Shown here: positions 51,732-61,013 of the stretch, piece after piece | Position numbering within the stretch: the stretch's first letter is position 1 | Layout of the letters: each line of letters opens with the position of its first letter | NCBI RefSeq assembly: GCF_965228935.1 | Contig: NZ_OZ245846.1 | Location: 5,704,001 to 5,768,000, forward strand | Source of the DNA: Ulvibacterium sp965228935 | Lineage (GTDB): Bacteria; Bacteroidota; Bacteroidia; Flavobacteriales; Flavobacteriaceae | DNA length: 64,000 nucleotides | Direction of reading: 5' to 3' | Notes under the pieces: generated by a model | What the model was told of the DNA's origin: nothing | The model's input: the letters and a program-made list of their open reading frames with translations, nothing else | Databases searched by the model: none | Translations under genes and position numbers: made by a program

Positions 51732-54353
51732 CTAAAACTGTTGGCCAATGATGAAGTGCGTTTGCCATCCGCTTGGGCCTGCTTGGGGGCTGACATTATC
51801 TGGATCAAACCCGTACCCAAAATCAATACCCAATAGACCGAATGCCGGCATAAATATCCGAAGCCCCGCCCCGACCGATCGTTTTAACTCAAACGGATTA
51901 AACTCCTGAAAATTGTTGAAAGCGTTCCCAGCTTCCAAAAAAGTTAGGGCAAATATGGATGCGGAAGGTTTTAAGGTAAGCGGATATCTTAATTCCATGG
52001 AGTATTTATTGTATACCAATCCTCCCTCTTGTCTTCCCGTTGTAGGGTTGATAGGTGTCAACGATTGGTTTTCATACCCCCTTAACTGTATGATGTCCCT
52101 TCCGTCCAGTGTAAAGTTTCCAAGACCATCGCCCCCGACAAAAAACCGTTCAAAAGGAACGTCTCCAATATCCCTATTGTAACTCCCCAAGAACCCGAAT
52201 TCCGCATTGGTCCTCAACACCAGTGATTTATCCGCACTACCCACCAGGGTGGTATACCAGTCTCCCCTGAATTTAATTTTGTAATACTCCAACCACTTAA
52301 AACGCTCTTCCTCCAGCGCTTCCCGTCTTTCATTAAGGGCTATGGCCTGCGGGTCATTGGGATCTAATTGGCTGATCTCTTCCAAAAGTTCCTCGCTTTC
52401 ATCTCGAATGGCCTTAAAATCCTTGTTGCTAAAAAGAGAGTACGGTGGTGTCAGCTTTGTAGTAATCTCAAAATTGGATCCCCCACGTGGAAATATGCGC
52501 CCTCCAGAAGTTGCATTTCTTGATATTCCCAAGGTATAAGTAAATGAATTGGACGATCCATTACCAAAACTGAACAACCCAATATTGTAGTTATTAAAGT
52601 CATACAGCTGATATCCCAAGGAATGGGAAATTGTAAAGAAATCATCCGGCCATTGTACTCTTTTGGCCAGTCCCAGGGATATACCGGTAATGGCAAAACC
52701 CCGGCTTTTGTCCACATCTATTCTTCCCCTACCGTCAAAACTGGTTCCAAACTGCTGTGTACGGGATAGGGACAGATTAAAACGAACAGGTTTCTTGCCA
52801 CCCAACCAGGGCTCTGAAAAGTTAAGACTATATACCCTAAAGGTCCTACTGGCCTGGACCCGTACGGCAAAAGTCTGCCCATCTCCCATGGGAACCGGTT
52901 TATAGGCTTCTCCCTTCAGCAAGTTCTTTATGGAAAAGTTATTGAACGAAAGTCCCAGGGTCCCAATAAAACCTCCTCCTCCATAACCTCCCTGTAATTC
53001 TATTTGACTAGAACCGGATTCTACCAAACTATAGGCAATATCAACGGTACCTTCGTTGGGATTGGGATTCTGTATATCCGGTTTTATCTGCTCGGCATCA
53101 AAATAGCCAAGCTGTCCCAATTCCCGTATACTTCTAATGATATCCGATTTGTTGTATTTCTGACCAGGTCGTGTACGGAGTTCCCTAAAGATAACATGAT
53201 CATTGGTCTTATCATTTCCAGAAACCGTAATATGATCCAGAAATGTTTCCTTGCCCTCTATGATTCTAATCTCGAAATTTATGGTATCGTTCTGGGCAGA
53301 GACCTCAACCGGGTTGATACTGGAAAAAAGATAGCCATTGTTCTGATATAGATTGCTCAGATCCACTGCATCCGGTTTGGAATCGTCCGCAATCCGCTCC
53401 CTAAGCAATACCCCATTATAGGTAGCTCCTTTTTTGATACCCAATACCTGGCTCAGTTGCCTATCTGTATATACACTGTTCCCGACAAAATCAATATCCC
53501 CAAAATAGTATTTGTTCCCTTCCTCGACCGCAATTTTGATGTTAATGTTGTTATCATCCAGTTTTATCACGGAGTCCGATAGTATACGAGCATCCCTATA
53601 TCCATTTTCGGCATATTTGTCCACTAAGAGCGAGAGATCGTTTTCATAATCATCTTCTATAAATTTGGATTTTTTCCAAAACCGACCCAACCTCTTTTCC
53701 TTGGTCTTCTTAAATGCTTTTCGTAATTTCTTGCTCTTAAGCTTCTCATTTCCCTCGAAAATGATATCCTTAATCTTAACCTTATCCCCTTTGTTAACAT
53801 TGATGACCATCTTTTGGGCATTGGTCTCGGAGGTGTCCTTAGCAGTGATTATGGAAACCTTGGCATTTAGAAAACCTTGTTTTCTGTACTTGTTTTGAAG
53901 ATAATTTTTAGTATTTGCGATTAAGCTCTCGGTAATCTTTTTACCTTTCTTAAGGTCGGTATCCTTTACAATATCGTCCACTTTCCTTTTTTTGATACCA
54001 TTTATGGTAACTTTGGACAAGGTAGGGCGCTCTATTATATTAAGTTCCAAAAAAACTTCGTCCCCCTCTATTTTAGTGATATAAAAATCGATGTCGCTAA
54101 AAAGTTCCAGCCCCCATAACTTTTTAATGACCGCGCTTATCTGCTCCCCGGGAACCGTGATGGGCTGCCCCACCCTAAGGCCGGTATAGGTCTTAACGGT
54201 CTGTTCGTTATAGCTCTGCAACCCTGTTACTTCCAGACCTCCAAGGATATATTTTTTCCCCTCCTCATATGAGGTTACCTGGGCGAAAGTGAATGTGGTG
54301 ATGAAGAGTAAAAGGAAGGTGATCAGTGGTCCAAGAGATATGAACCTTTTCAT
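51732..54353 (-). CDS. bamA: Outer-membrane assembly factor BamA
   Basis: An 873-residue Omp85 protein that inserts beta-barrels into the outer membrane. A signal peptide (MKRFISLGPLITFLLLFITTFTFAQ) is followed by five POTRA domains (about 30-450; GLEVTGLQSYNEQTVKTYTGLRVGQPI starts the first) and a 16-stranded barrel. The surface-loop-6 region is FFVGGDGLGNFTLDGRDIIQLRGY and the last strand ends in HFIIGQQF with terminal Phe. Residues about 648-689 form a strongly charged, helical insertion within the barrel that standard BamA lacks. ATG 54353 lies 4 bases after the uppS stop; the longer frame overlaps uppS and hides the signal peptide. Confidence 0.96.
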   Translation of the reverse strand: MKRFISLGPLITFLLLFITTFTFAQVTSYEEGKKYILGGLEVTGLQSYNEQTVKTYTGLRVGQPITVPGEQISAVIKKLWGLELFSDIDFYITKIEGDEVFLELNIIERPTLSKVTINGIKKRKVDDIVKDTDLKKGKKITESLIANTKNYLQNKYRKQGFLNAKVSIITAKDTSETNAQKMVINVNKGDKVKIKDIIFEGNEKLKSKKLRKAFKKTKEKRLGRFWKKSKFIEDDYENDLSLLVDKYAENGYRDARILSDSVIKLDDNNINIKIAVEEGNKYYFGDIDFVGNSVYTDRQLSQVLGIKKGATYNGVLLRERIADDSKPDAVDLSNLYQNNGYLFSSINPVEVSAQNDTINFEIRIIEGKETFLDHITVSGNDKTNDHVIFRELRTRPGQKYNKSDIIRSIRELGQLGYFDAEQIKPDIQNPNPNEGTVDIAYSLVESGSSQIELQGGYGGGGFIGTLGLSFNNFSIKNLLKGEAYKPVPMGDGQTFAVRVQASRTFRVYSLNFSEPWLGGKKPVRFNLSLSRTQQFGTSFDGRGRIDVDKSRGFAITGISLGLAKRVQWPDDFFTISHSLGYQLYDFNNYNIGLFSFGNGSSNSFTYTLGISRNATSGGRIFPRGGSNFEITTKLTPPYSLFSNKDFKAIRDESEELLEEISQLDPNDPQAIALNERREALEEERFKWLEYYKIKFRGDWYTTLVGSADKSLVLRTNAEFGFLGSYNRDIGDVPFERFFVGGDGLGNFTLDGRDIIQLRGYENQSLTPINPTTGRQEGGLVYNKYSMELRYPLTLKPSASIFALTFLEAGNAFNNFQEFNPFELKRSVGAGLRIFMPAFGLLGIDFGYGFDPDNVSPQAGPSGWQTHFIIGQQF

Positions 54354-54357
54354 ATCG

Positions 54358-55098
54358 CTAGTTGAGTTGTTCGCTAGTTTTTCCAAATCGTCGTTCTCTG
54401 TTCTGGTAATTACGGATGGCCTCTGCCAAATGTTCCTCACTAAAATCGGGCCAAAATACGTCAATAAAATATAATTCCGCATACGCTATCTGCCAAAGCA
54501 AAAAATTGCTGATCCTATGTTCCCCACTGGTACGGATCAACAAGTCCACATCTGGTAAATCGTGCGTGTAAAGATGGCTATTTATAATGGTTTCGTCAAT
54601 ATTTTCAGGAGAAATTATATTATTTTTAACTTTGCTACTTATCTGCTGTATCGCATTTTTCAATTCCTCGCGAGCGCCGTAACTAAGGGCCAAAGTAAGG
54701 GTCATCCCCGTATGATGATTCGTCTTTTGCATAACTTCCAACAACTCGTCCTGGGCTTTTTTTGGCAATGATCCAATATCACCAATGGTGTTTAACCTAA
54801 CATTGTTTTCCTCAAAGGTCCGGAGTTCCTTTTTTAAGGAGGAGACCAAAAGTTTCATTAAGGTATCCACTTCCAGTTTTGGTCGTTTCCAATTTTCAGT
54901 GGAAAATGTATAAAGGGTTAGGAATTGTATTCCGATCTTAACGCAGTCTTCTACGGTATTCCGTACGGTGCGTACCCCATTCTCATGCCCAAACACCCTT
55001 AGTTTTCCCCTTTCCTTTGCCCACCTTCCATTACCATCCATGATAATGGCCAAGTGTTTCGGAAGGTTTTCACGATTGATATCTTGCAAAATGCCCAT
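54358..55098 (-). CDS. uppS: Isoprenyl transferase (undecaprenyl diphosphate synthase)
   Basis: A 246-residue cis-prenyltransferase that builds undecaprenyl diphosphate, the lipid carrier for peptidoglycan and surface glycans. HLAIIMDGNGRWAKERG carries the catalytic Asp21; LTLYTFSTENWKRP and DVDLLIRTSGEHRISNFLLWQIAYAELYF are the other signatures, and the C-terminus FWPDFSEEHLAEAIRNYQNRERRFG is typical. ATG 55098 is used; the frame continues two codons to a TTG at 55104. It lies 8 bases after the DUF6089 gene and 4 bases before bamA, so this is a tightly packed envelope operon. Confidence 0.96.
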   Translation of the reverse strand: MGILQDINRENLPKHLAIIMDGNGRWAKERGKLRVFGHENGVRTVRNTVEDCVKIGIQFLTLYTFSTENWKRPKLEVDTLMKLLVSSLKKELRTFEENNVRLNTIGDIGSLPKKAQDELLEVMQKTNHHTGMTLTLALSYGAREELKNAIQQISSKVKNNIISPENIDETIINSHLYTHDLPDVDLLIRTSGEHRISNFLLWQIAYAELYFIDVFWPDFSEEHLAEAIRNYQNRERRFGKTSEQLN

Positions 55099-55106
55099 AT
55101 GCAAAG

Positions 55107-55808
55107 TTACTCAAAACAATCGGAGCACGGCTTTCTGCCAAAAGTATAGGTAAGGGTCACTCCCGAAAAGACGTACCAATCATCGCTAAGAATATTTCCA
55201 AACTCGGGTCCAGGGTTAATTTGTTGCATAACATTGGATTTCTCGGGATTGCTTCCATCGAGATTATCCGTAAAGGTGTATCTGGCCCCGATCTCGGCCC
55301 CAATAATCAAAAATTGGTTGAGGCGCAATTTGGCACCTACGGTCATTGGAATGGCCAAAGAACCGTCCCTTTGATCGGCATTGATAAATTGGCCTGCATC
55401 GAAATAGTTGTAATCATATCGGAAGTAGGTTAACCCGGTATACAGATATGGTGTAAACGCCGGGCCAAGCTTATGAAGATTGTATTCCACAAAATTAAAC
55501 TCCAATCCGGCCGAGGCTTCCAAGATGGAGTTGTCCATTACAAAACCTCTTTGTTGTCTGGAGGAGATATTGGATTTGGAGTCATCGGCGGTGAACTTTC
55601 CATAGATAATACTTGCCCTCCATGCATATCTCTTGCTCTTGTTCCATTTGAACAATCCGCCAATAGCTATATCGGATGGTAGAATATAGTTGGTCCTTCC
55701 CACATCCCCGATAACATTCGCCCCACCAAAAAAACCTCCTATTTCATACGTTTGGGCGCCCAACTTAAAACTGATCAAAACAAGAATTACGATAATGCAT
55801 CGCTTCAT
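55107..55808 (-). CDS. DUF6089-like outer-membrane protein
   Basis: A 233-residue predicted small outer-membrane beta-barrel. The signal peptide (MKRCIIVILVLISFKLGAQ) is followed by YEIGGFFGGANVIGDVGRTNYI, which is typical of the DUF6089 family as I remember it, and alternating strands ending in WYVFSGVTLTYTFGRKPCSDCFE with a terminal Cys pair. It sits between nadK and uppS, a position conserved in flavobacteria. Its function is unknown, but its place in the bamA-uppS cluster suggests a structural role in the envelope. ATG 55808 is preferred over 55817 because it starts the signal peptide with basic residues. Confidence 0.85.
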   Translation of the reverse strand: MKRCIIVILVLISFKLGAQTYEIGGFFGGANVIGDVGRTNYILPSDIAIGGLFKWNKSKRYAWRASIIYGKFTADDSKSNISSRQQRGFVMDNSILEASAGLEFNFVEYNLHKLGPAFTPYLYTGLTYFRYDYNYFDAGQFINADQRDGSLAIPMTVGAKLRLNQFLIIGAEIGARYTFTDNLDGSNPEKSNVMQQINPGPEFGNILSDDWYVFSGVTLTYTFGRKPCSDCFE

Positions 55809-55916
55809 AAATTCCAAAAGTTTGCGAATATACCAATTTTGGCCTACTCCATTGGTTATATTCCCGTTCTCTCTTGATAAACAGCTTTTAGTTGTATTTA
55901 TTGTTCCAAGGAAGTG

Positions 55917-56801
55917 TCAATTACGGCGATCTTCTCCCCACAAAAGTTTATTCCGAAGAGTTTTTAAAAAGCTTTCAGAAGTGTATTCTATCATCTTTAC
56001 GGTAAAACCAGCTTTTTCTACGGTTATTTCGGTTCCATTTTCTACCGATGCAATTCTGGAATCCAATGAAATCAAATGATGTTCCTCCCTACCCGAAACC
56101 TTCAGGCGTATTACCGTCTCATCCGAAATGACCAAGGGCCTGGCGTTAAGATTATGTGGCGCAATAGGAGTTAGGACCAGGGATTTTGCCGTGGGAATAA
56201 TTACCGGCCCCCCACAACTCAACGAGTAACCAGTAGATCCGGTAGGCGTAGAAACAATGAGCCCGTCCGCCCAATACGATGTTAAATACTCCCCATCCAA
56301 ATATGTTTCGATGGTAATCATGGAAGTGGTATCCTTTCTACTAACGGTAACCTCGTTAAGTGCGAAATTGAGGTCTTCAAATTCAGGGATATTCGAATTA
56401 GAGCTTACCTTGACCAGGCTTCTTTCCACAATGTGATAATCTCCCTTAACAAATTCCTGAACCACTTTTCTAACATCTTCCTTTTTAAAAGTGGACAAAA
56501 AACCCAAACGACCCGTGTTGACCCCAACAATCGGGATACCCAAATCCCTTACGTAAGTAGTTGCCCTTAAAATACTTCCATCTCCGCCAAAGCTGACGAA
56601 CATATCATATGAACTGTCCAATCCCTCAAAAGCCGTGAAAGTTCTGAAATCCTTTATGCCAGGATGGTTATTGGATAAAAAGGCGTGGAAGTTTTTCTCA
56701 ATGGATATATCGGCAGATACGGATTGGAGTTCCTCCAACAATTCCTCGACAAAATCGGAAGTCGTTTCTTGATACGTTTGGCCATATAGGGCAACCTTCA
56801 T
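55917..56801 (-). CDS. nadK: NAD kinase
   Basis: A 294-residue NAD kinase that phosphorylates NAD to NADP. The ATP/NAD site motif FVSFGGDGSILRA contains GGDGS (72-76), NTGRLGFL is at 95-102, and ADGLIVSTPTGSTGYSLSCGGPVI is the second conserved block. The length is typical. It is the upstream gene of the tight DUF6089-uppS-bamA run, with a 108-base gap to DUF6089, and follows the CBS-domain gene after 181 bases of AT-rich sequence in which I see no feature. Confidence 0.95.
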   Translation of the reverse strand: MKVALYGQTYQETTSDFVEELLEELQSVSADISIEKNFHAFLSNNHPGIKDFRTFTAFEGLDSSYDMFVSFGGDGSILRATTYVRDLGIPIVGVNTGRLGFLSTFKKEDVRKVVQEFVKGDYHIVERSLVKVSSNSNIPEFEDLNFALNEVTVSRKDTTSMITIETYLDGEYLTSYWADGLIVSTPTGSTGYSLSCGGPVIIPTAKSLVLTPIAPHNLNARPLVISDETVIRLKVSGREEHHLISLDSRIASVENGTEITVEKAGFTVKMIEYTSESFLKTLRNKLLWGEDRRN

Positions 56802-56982
56802 AGAATTTGGCTTTTGGAATTGAAAAAATTGGATACCATATTCAGAGAAATTAGTGAAGGACAGGAACCTGTCTTATTGTATCGGTTAAAATAGGTATAA
56901 AACGGAACAACCCTAATTATTATAAGTATAGAATCTAATCAACCGGGTAAGGAAATCAAAAAACGGTCCTATGATGATCTCG

Positions 56983-57639
56983 TTAAACATTTAAATACTT
57001 ATCCAAATAATCCGATCGTTGCTTTAAATCCTCTAAAAACTGGTCGTCCTTGCTGCCCAGCAATATGTTGTAGTTATACCTCCTAAAGGTCTGCAATACT
57101 TCGTTTAGGCTGGAAGTGCTTATCTTAAGGGTAATCTGCACTACATCGCTACGCATATCCGTAATGAATGCACCAATAATCTTGGCATTGTTACTTTCTA
57201 TAATTTGCGCAATCTCACTAAAAGAATAATCCTTGGTACCCTTAGCTACGACCACAATGTCTCCCGGTTCGGTAAAAAAAGGAGTATCTATAAACGCCCG
57301 GACAATTTCGGCAAGGTCATAATACCCGATTACTTTCTCATTGTCGTCCAATACGACCAAAAGGTTGGCCTCATTTCGTGCAAATGTTTCGAGAACGTCC
57401 AACCAATTACTATCCTTTCTTACAAAAAAGGCCTCCAAATTATATCTGTAGTCCTCAATTTTTTTATCACCTAGAGAGCTTTCCAAATCGTTTTCGCTCA
57501 AAATTCCCAAAAAACTACCATTTTCCGATACAGCTACGTGCGAAAAGACCGTACCTTCAAAAAAGGTAACAGCCTTTTTCAGGGAGTCCCCAATATCAAA
57601 AACCGGTAAGTCGGTAAGGATGTGCGTTTGAATCTGCAT
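56983..57639 (-). CDS. CBS-domain protein with ACT-like tail
   Basis: A 218-residue cytoplasmic protein. Two CBS repeats fill residues 1-125 (SLKKAVTFFEGTVFSHVAVSENGSFLGILSENDLESSL; SNWLDVLETFARNEANLLVVLDDNEKVIGYYDLAEIVR), a module that usually binds adenine nucleotides. Residues 130-218 look like an ACT-type domain (GDIVVVAKGTKDYSFSEIAQIIESNNAKIIGAFITDMRSDVVQITLKIS). It has no catalytic domain and may be a sensor. Divergent from pdxJ; upstream of nadK on the same strand, an order familiar from other flavobacteria. The TATATTTA box before its start is one base from the -7 consensus. Confidence 0.9.
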   Translation of the reverse strand: MQIQTHILTDLPVFDIGDSLKKAVTFFEGTVFSHVAVSENGSFLGILSENDLESSLGDKKIEDYRYNLEAFFVRKDSNWLDVLETFARNEANLLVVLDDNEKVIGYYDLAEIVRAFIDTPFFTEPGDIVVVAKGTKDYSFSEIAQIIESNNAKIIGAFITDMRSDVVQITLKISTSSLNEVLQTFRRYNYNILLGSKDDQFLEDLKQRSDYLDKYLNV

Positions 57640-57726
57640 AACTTAAATATAGCGCAAAATAACAATTAAAAATATCAAAAGGCATGCCTAATTTGTATTT
57701 TTACGACGTAATAATAAATAAAGCGG

Positions 57727-58440
57727 ATGACCCAACTTAGCGTTAATGTAAACAAGATTGCGACATTGCGAAATTCAAGGGGAGGAAACGTTCCCGATCT
57801 CCTTAAAATGGTTGTGGATATCGAGGAATTTGGATCTCAGGGGATTACCATACATCCCAGACCCGATGAAAGACACATACGTTACCAGGATGCCCGGGAC
57901 CTTAAAAAAATAGTGACCACAGAATTGAACATAGAGGGCAATCCCATTCCAAAATTTGTCGATTTGGTACTCGAGGTAAAACCCACCCAGGTAACCCTGG
58001 TACCCGACGCGGTGGATGCCATAACCTCAAATGCCGGGTGGGATACCATCAAAAACAGGGGTTTTCTACAAGAGGTCATATCTACTTTTAATAAAAACGG
58101 AATACGAACCTCTATTTTCGTAGATCCCGATAACCGAATGGTAGAAGGCGCTGCCGAAACCGGTACAGATCGTATTGAGCTTTATACGGAAAGTTATGCC
58201 AAGTCATATAGCTCCAATAAAAAAACGGCGATACAACCTTTTATAGATGCAGCGGACTTGGCCCATAGATTAGGGTTGGGTATCAACGCAGGACATGATC
58301 TTAGCTTGGAGAATATAGCGTATTTTAAGAATAACGTCGGGCATTTGCTAGAAGTGTCCATTGGTCATGCACTGATCTGTGAGTCACTATATCTTGGGTT
58401 GGAAAATGTAGTACGGATGTATTTGAATAAACTGAAGTAA
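57727..58440 (+). CDS. pdxJ: Pyridoxine 5'-phosphate synthase PdxJ
   Basis: A 237-residue TIM-barrel enzyme that condenses 1-deoxy-D-xylulose 5-phosphate with 3-amino-2-oxopropyl phosphate to make pyridoxine 5'-phosphate in the DXP-dependent B6 pathway. LSVNVNKIATLRNSRGGNVPDLLKMV and GITIHPRPDERHIRYQDA are diagnostic, as are RIELYTESYA and GLGINAGHDLSLENI. The start matches the family. The alpha/beta hydrolase gene follows 4 bases later, so they share a transcript. PLP made by this pathway is the cofactor of the GcvP encoded elsewhere in the window. Confidence 0.96.
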   Translation: MTQLSVNVNKIATLRNSRGGNVPDLLKMVVDIEEFGSQGITIHPRPDERHIRYQDARDLKKIVTTELNIEGNPIPKFVDLVLEVKPTQVTLVPDAVDAITSNAGWDTIKNRGFLQEVISTFNKNGIRTSIFVDPDNRMVEGAAETGTDRIELYTESYAKSYSSNKKTAIQPFIDAADLAHRLGLGINAGHDLSLENIAYFKNNVGHLLEVSIGHALICESLYLGLENVVRMYLNKLK

Positions 58441-58444
58441 CATC

Positions 58445-59215
58445 ATGCAGGAACTACACTCCAAAATCTTGGGAAGCGGGAAACCCTTGATTATTCTCCA
58501 TGGTTTTTTGGGCATGTCCGATAATTGGAAAACTCTGGGCAGCCAATATGCAGAAAATGGATTTGAGGTACACCTTGTGGATCAACGCAACCATGGCCGG
58601 AGTTTTTGGTCGGAGGATTTCAATTATGATGTTATGGCCGGTGATGTTCACAATTATATCACACGACATGGATTGGATAAAGGTTACCTTATAGGACATT
58701 CCATGGGAGGTAAAACGGCAATGCAGTTTGCCTGTACCTATCCGGACCGGGTAACCAAATTGATCGTTGCCGACATTGCACCTAAATACTATCCGCCGCA
58801 TCACCAACCTATTTTGGACGCACTTACCCAGTTAGACCTGGATGTTCTCGATTCCCGGGGAAAGGTGGACCAAGAGCTTTCCAAGGCTATTTCGGATATG
58901 GGGACCCGGCAATTTTTATTGAAAAGTCTATACTGGCGGGAAAAAGAAAGTTTGGGCTTTCGATTCAACTTAAGGGTCTTGAACGACAAAATAGAAGAAA
59001 TAGGTGAAAACATAGGTTCTTCGGAAAAATTTGAGGGAGCCACCCTTTTTCTGCGGGGAGGCAGATCGGAATATGTATCTCTCCATGACACTCCTGAAAT
59101 CAAAAGGCATTTCCCTGTGGCAAAATTGGATACCATAGAGAATACCGGACATTGGTTGCATGCCGAAAACCCGAAGCTTTTTTTTGAAAAATCCCTTTCA
59201 TTTCTAAATCAATAA
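58445..59215 (+). CDS. Alpha/beta-fold hydrolase (YbfF-like esterase)
   Basis: A 256-residue cytoplasmic alpha/beta hydrolase. The oxyanion-hole segment is HGFLG (19-23), the nucleophile elbow GHSMGG (Ser86), and the catalytic His lies in NTGHWLHAENP. The spacing and the DNWKTLG and VDQRNHGRS segments resemble E. coli YbfF, an acyl-CoA/ester hydrolase. The natural substrate is unknown. It lies 4 bases after pdxJ; this neighbour order is common in flavobacteria but gives no clear pathway link. A palindrome plus T-run follows 15 bases after the stop. Confidence 0.9.
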   Translation: MQELHSKILGSGKPLIILHGFLGMSDNWKTLGSQYAENGFEVHLVDQRNHGRSFWSEDFNYDVMAGDVHNYITRHGLDKGYLIGHSMGGKTAMQFACTYPDRVTKLIVADIAPKYYPPHHQPILDALTQLDLDVLDSRGKVDQELSKAISDMGTRQFLLKSLYWREKESLGFRFNLRVLNDKIEEIGENIGSSEKFEGATLFLRGGRSEYVSLHDTPEIKRHFPVAKLDTIENTGHWLHAENPKLFFEKSLSFLNQ

Positions 59216-59230
59216 AAAACAGGGCTCTTT

Positions 59231-59252
59231 ATTATGCATGCATAATTTTTTT
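59231..59252 (+). terminator. Weak terminator after the pdxJ-hydrolase pair
   Basis: ATTATGCATGCATAAT (59231-59246) is a perfect palindrome followed directly by a run of T. The stem is AT-rich, so efficiency is uncertain; its T-run doubles as part of the next promoter. Confidence 0.45.
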
Positions 59253-59292
59253 GTCCGAATTATTGTACGTCCCGTAATTTTGGTTAATTTTG
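59251..59292 (+). promoter_or_regulatory. Two overlapping promoters of the GDSL lipoprotein gene
   Basis: TTG at 59251-59253 plus 21 bases plus TAATTTTG (59275-59282), and TTG at 59263-59265 plus 19 bases plus TAATTTTG (59285-59292). Both fit the Bacteroidota consensus and are offset by 10-12 bases. Confidence 0.65.
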
Positions 59293-59342
59293 GTTTTACA
59301 TCCTTTTAACGAAGACTTTACGTAAACTAACTCTGTATACCT

Positions 59343-60935
59343 ATGAAAAAGATTATAGCATTACTAGCCTTTTTCGGATTTCTGATTGTTTCATGTAGTG
59401 ATGACGATACCCCTCCCGATGATTCTGGTGGCACACCGCCTGATCCCATAAATTACTCCAGTGGATCTGCTGATTTTTCCAAGTATGTTGCCGTTGGAAA
59501 CTCCTTGACCGCGGGTTATTCCGATGGAGCCCTGTTCAGTGCCGGTCAAACGGCGTCCTTCCCCAACATGCTGGCTACTAGTTTTGCGGAAGCTGGTGGT
59601 GGTGAATTCACAATTCCATTCATGAACGATGATTTGGGAGGATTAACCTTGGGCGGCATGCCTTTGGAAGATTTCGAAAACCGATTTATCCTATCGTTTG
59701 CTTCAGGCTCCCCATCACCTGTTCGATTGGATGGGACAGGATCAACCGAGGTTTCCAATATCTTAAGTGGCCCCTTTAACAACATGGGGGTTCCCGGGGC
59801 CAAAATCTATCATTTGCCGGCGGCAGGCTATGGCAGCTTGGATGCATTGGCGATTGGTGCGGCTAACCCGTATTATGTTCGTTTTGCCTCCTCTCCCACT
59901 GCGTCCATAATAGGTGATGCCGTTGTCCAGAACCCGACTTTTTTCACGCTTTGGATCGGTAACAACGATATTTTGGGTTATGCCACCGAGGGTGGCGATG
60001 GTGAAAATCAGGAAGGAAATACCAATCCGCTTACCTATGGATCAAGTGACATTACCGATTCCGGTGTATTTGCCAGCGTGTATGACCAACTTTTACAGGC
60101 GCTGACCGCAAATGGTGCCGATGGTGCAGTCGCCAATATTCCGAATGTTACCGCAATACCCTATTTTACAACGGTACCTTCTGCACCCTTGGATCCTACC
60201 AATCCGGATTTTGGACCTCAAATCCCCACTTTGAACGCCACATATGCGCAACTGAATCAGGTTTTCGACTTTTTGGGAGTTCCCGAAAGATCCATCACGT
60301 TTTCCGCGAGTTCTGCCAGCGCATTGGTTATTAAGGATGAATCTTTGACCGATTTATCGGCACAAATTACCGGTGCATTGCAGGTAGGGGGGCTGGATGC
60401 CCCTACGGCAGCAGTAATAGGATTTCTTTATGGCCAGGCAAGGCAGGCCAACGCGAATGATCTTATTGTATTGCCTGCGCAAAATGCCATTGCCCAATTT
60501 AATGAAACCGCTTTTGCCACATTACAGGATCTCGGCGTGCCGGCGGCTGAAGCGGGTCAGTTATCCGTAAATGGGATTACCTATCCCATGGAAGACAAAT
60601 GGGTCCTTACACCCGAAGAACAGGAGACTATAGCCGTTGCCCTAGATCGATTCAATGGGATTATTACGACTTTGGCAGCCCAATATGATCTCCCCTTGAT
60701 TGACATAAACGCATTACTGGAAAGGGCAGGAAATGAGGGCATACCTCTTTCGGACGGAAGTACGATTACCACCGAATTTGCTACAGGAGGTGGATTTTCA
60801 CTAGATGGGGTGCACCTTTCCCCAAGGGGTTACGCCCTAGTTGCCAATGCGTTCATTGAAGCTATTGAAGAAAAACATGGAGCTGAGCTGCCCGAAGTGG
60901 ACCCATTGGAATTTACTGGGCTCTATATCGATTAA
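59343..60935 (+). CDS. SGNH/GDSL-hydrolase lipoprotein
   Basis: A 530-residue lipoprotein esterase. The lipobox is IVSC (Cys18), followed by an Asp/Pro/Gly linker. Block I is VAVGNSLTAGY, a GNSL variant of GDSL with the nucleophile Ser54. The GxND-like block III is WIGNNDIL (204-211), and the C-terminal Asp/His pair lies in LDGVHLSPRGYALVANA (Asp488, His491). It is much longer than minimal SGNH enzymes because of insertions between blocks I and V. It probably deacylates lipids or acetylated glycans at the cell surface. The N-terminal linker (SCSDDDTPPDDSGG) resembles Bacteroidota lipoprotein export signals. Expressed from two overlapping promoters. Confidence 0.9.
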   Translation: MKKIIALLAFFGFLIVSCSDDDTPPDDSGGTPPDPINYSSGSADFSKYVAVGNSLTAGYSDGALFSAGQTASFPNMLATSFAEAGGGEFTIPFMNDDLGGLTLGGMPLEDFENRFILSFASGSPSPVRLDGTGSTEVSNILSGPFNNMGVPGAKIYHLPAAGYGSLDALAIGAANPYYVRFASSPTASIIGDAVVQNPTFFTLWIGNNDILGYATEGGDGENQEGNTNPLTYGSSDITDSGVFASVYDQLLQALTANGADGAVANIPNVTAIPYFTTVPSAPLDPTNPDFGPQIPTLNATYAQLNQVFDFLGVPERSITFSASSASALVIKDESLTDLSAQITGALQVGGLDAPTAAVIGFLYGQARQANANDLIVLPAQNAIAQFNETAFATLQDLGVPAAEAGQLSVNGITYPMEDKWVLTPEEQETIAVALDRFNGIITTLAAQYDLPLIDINALLERAGNEGIPLSDGSTITTEFATGGGFSLDGVHLSPRGYALVANAFIEAIEEKHGAELPEVDPLEFTGLYID

Positions 60936-61013
60936 ATCTAGAATATATTTTATACTTTAGGGAAATCGGGGTGACTTCCGAACTATTTGCTCAATCCTTC
61001 AAAACAACTTGAT

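Noticed and set aside
54354..54482. Upstream extension of bamA by 43 codons
   Set aside because: It lies inside uppS and would bury a normal signal peptide; ATG 54353 is sound.
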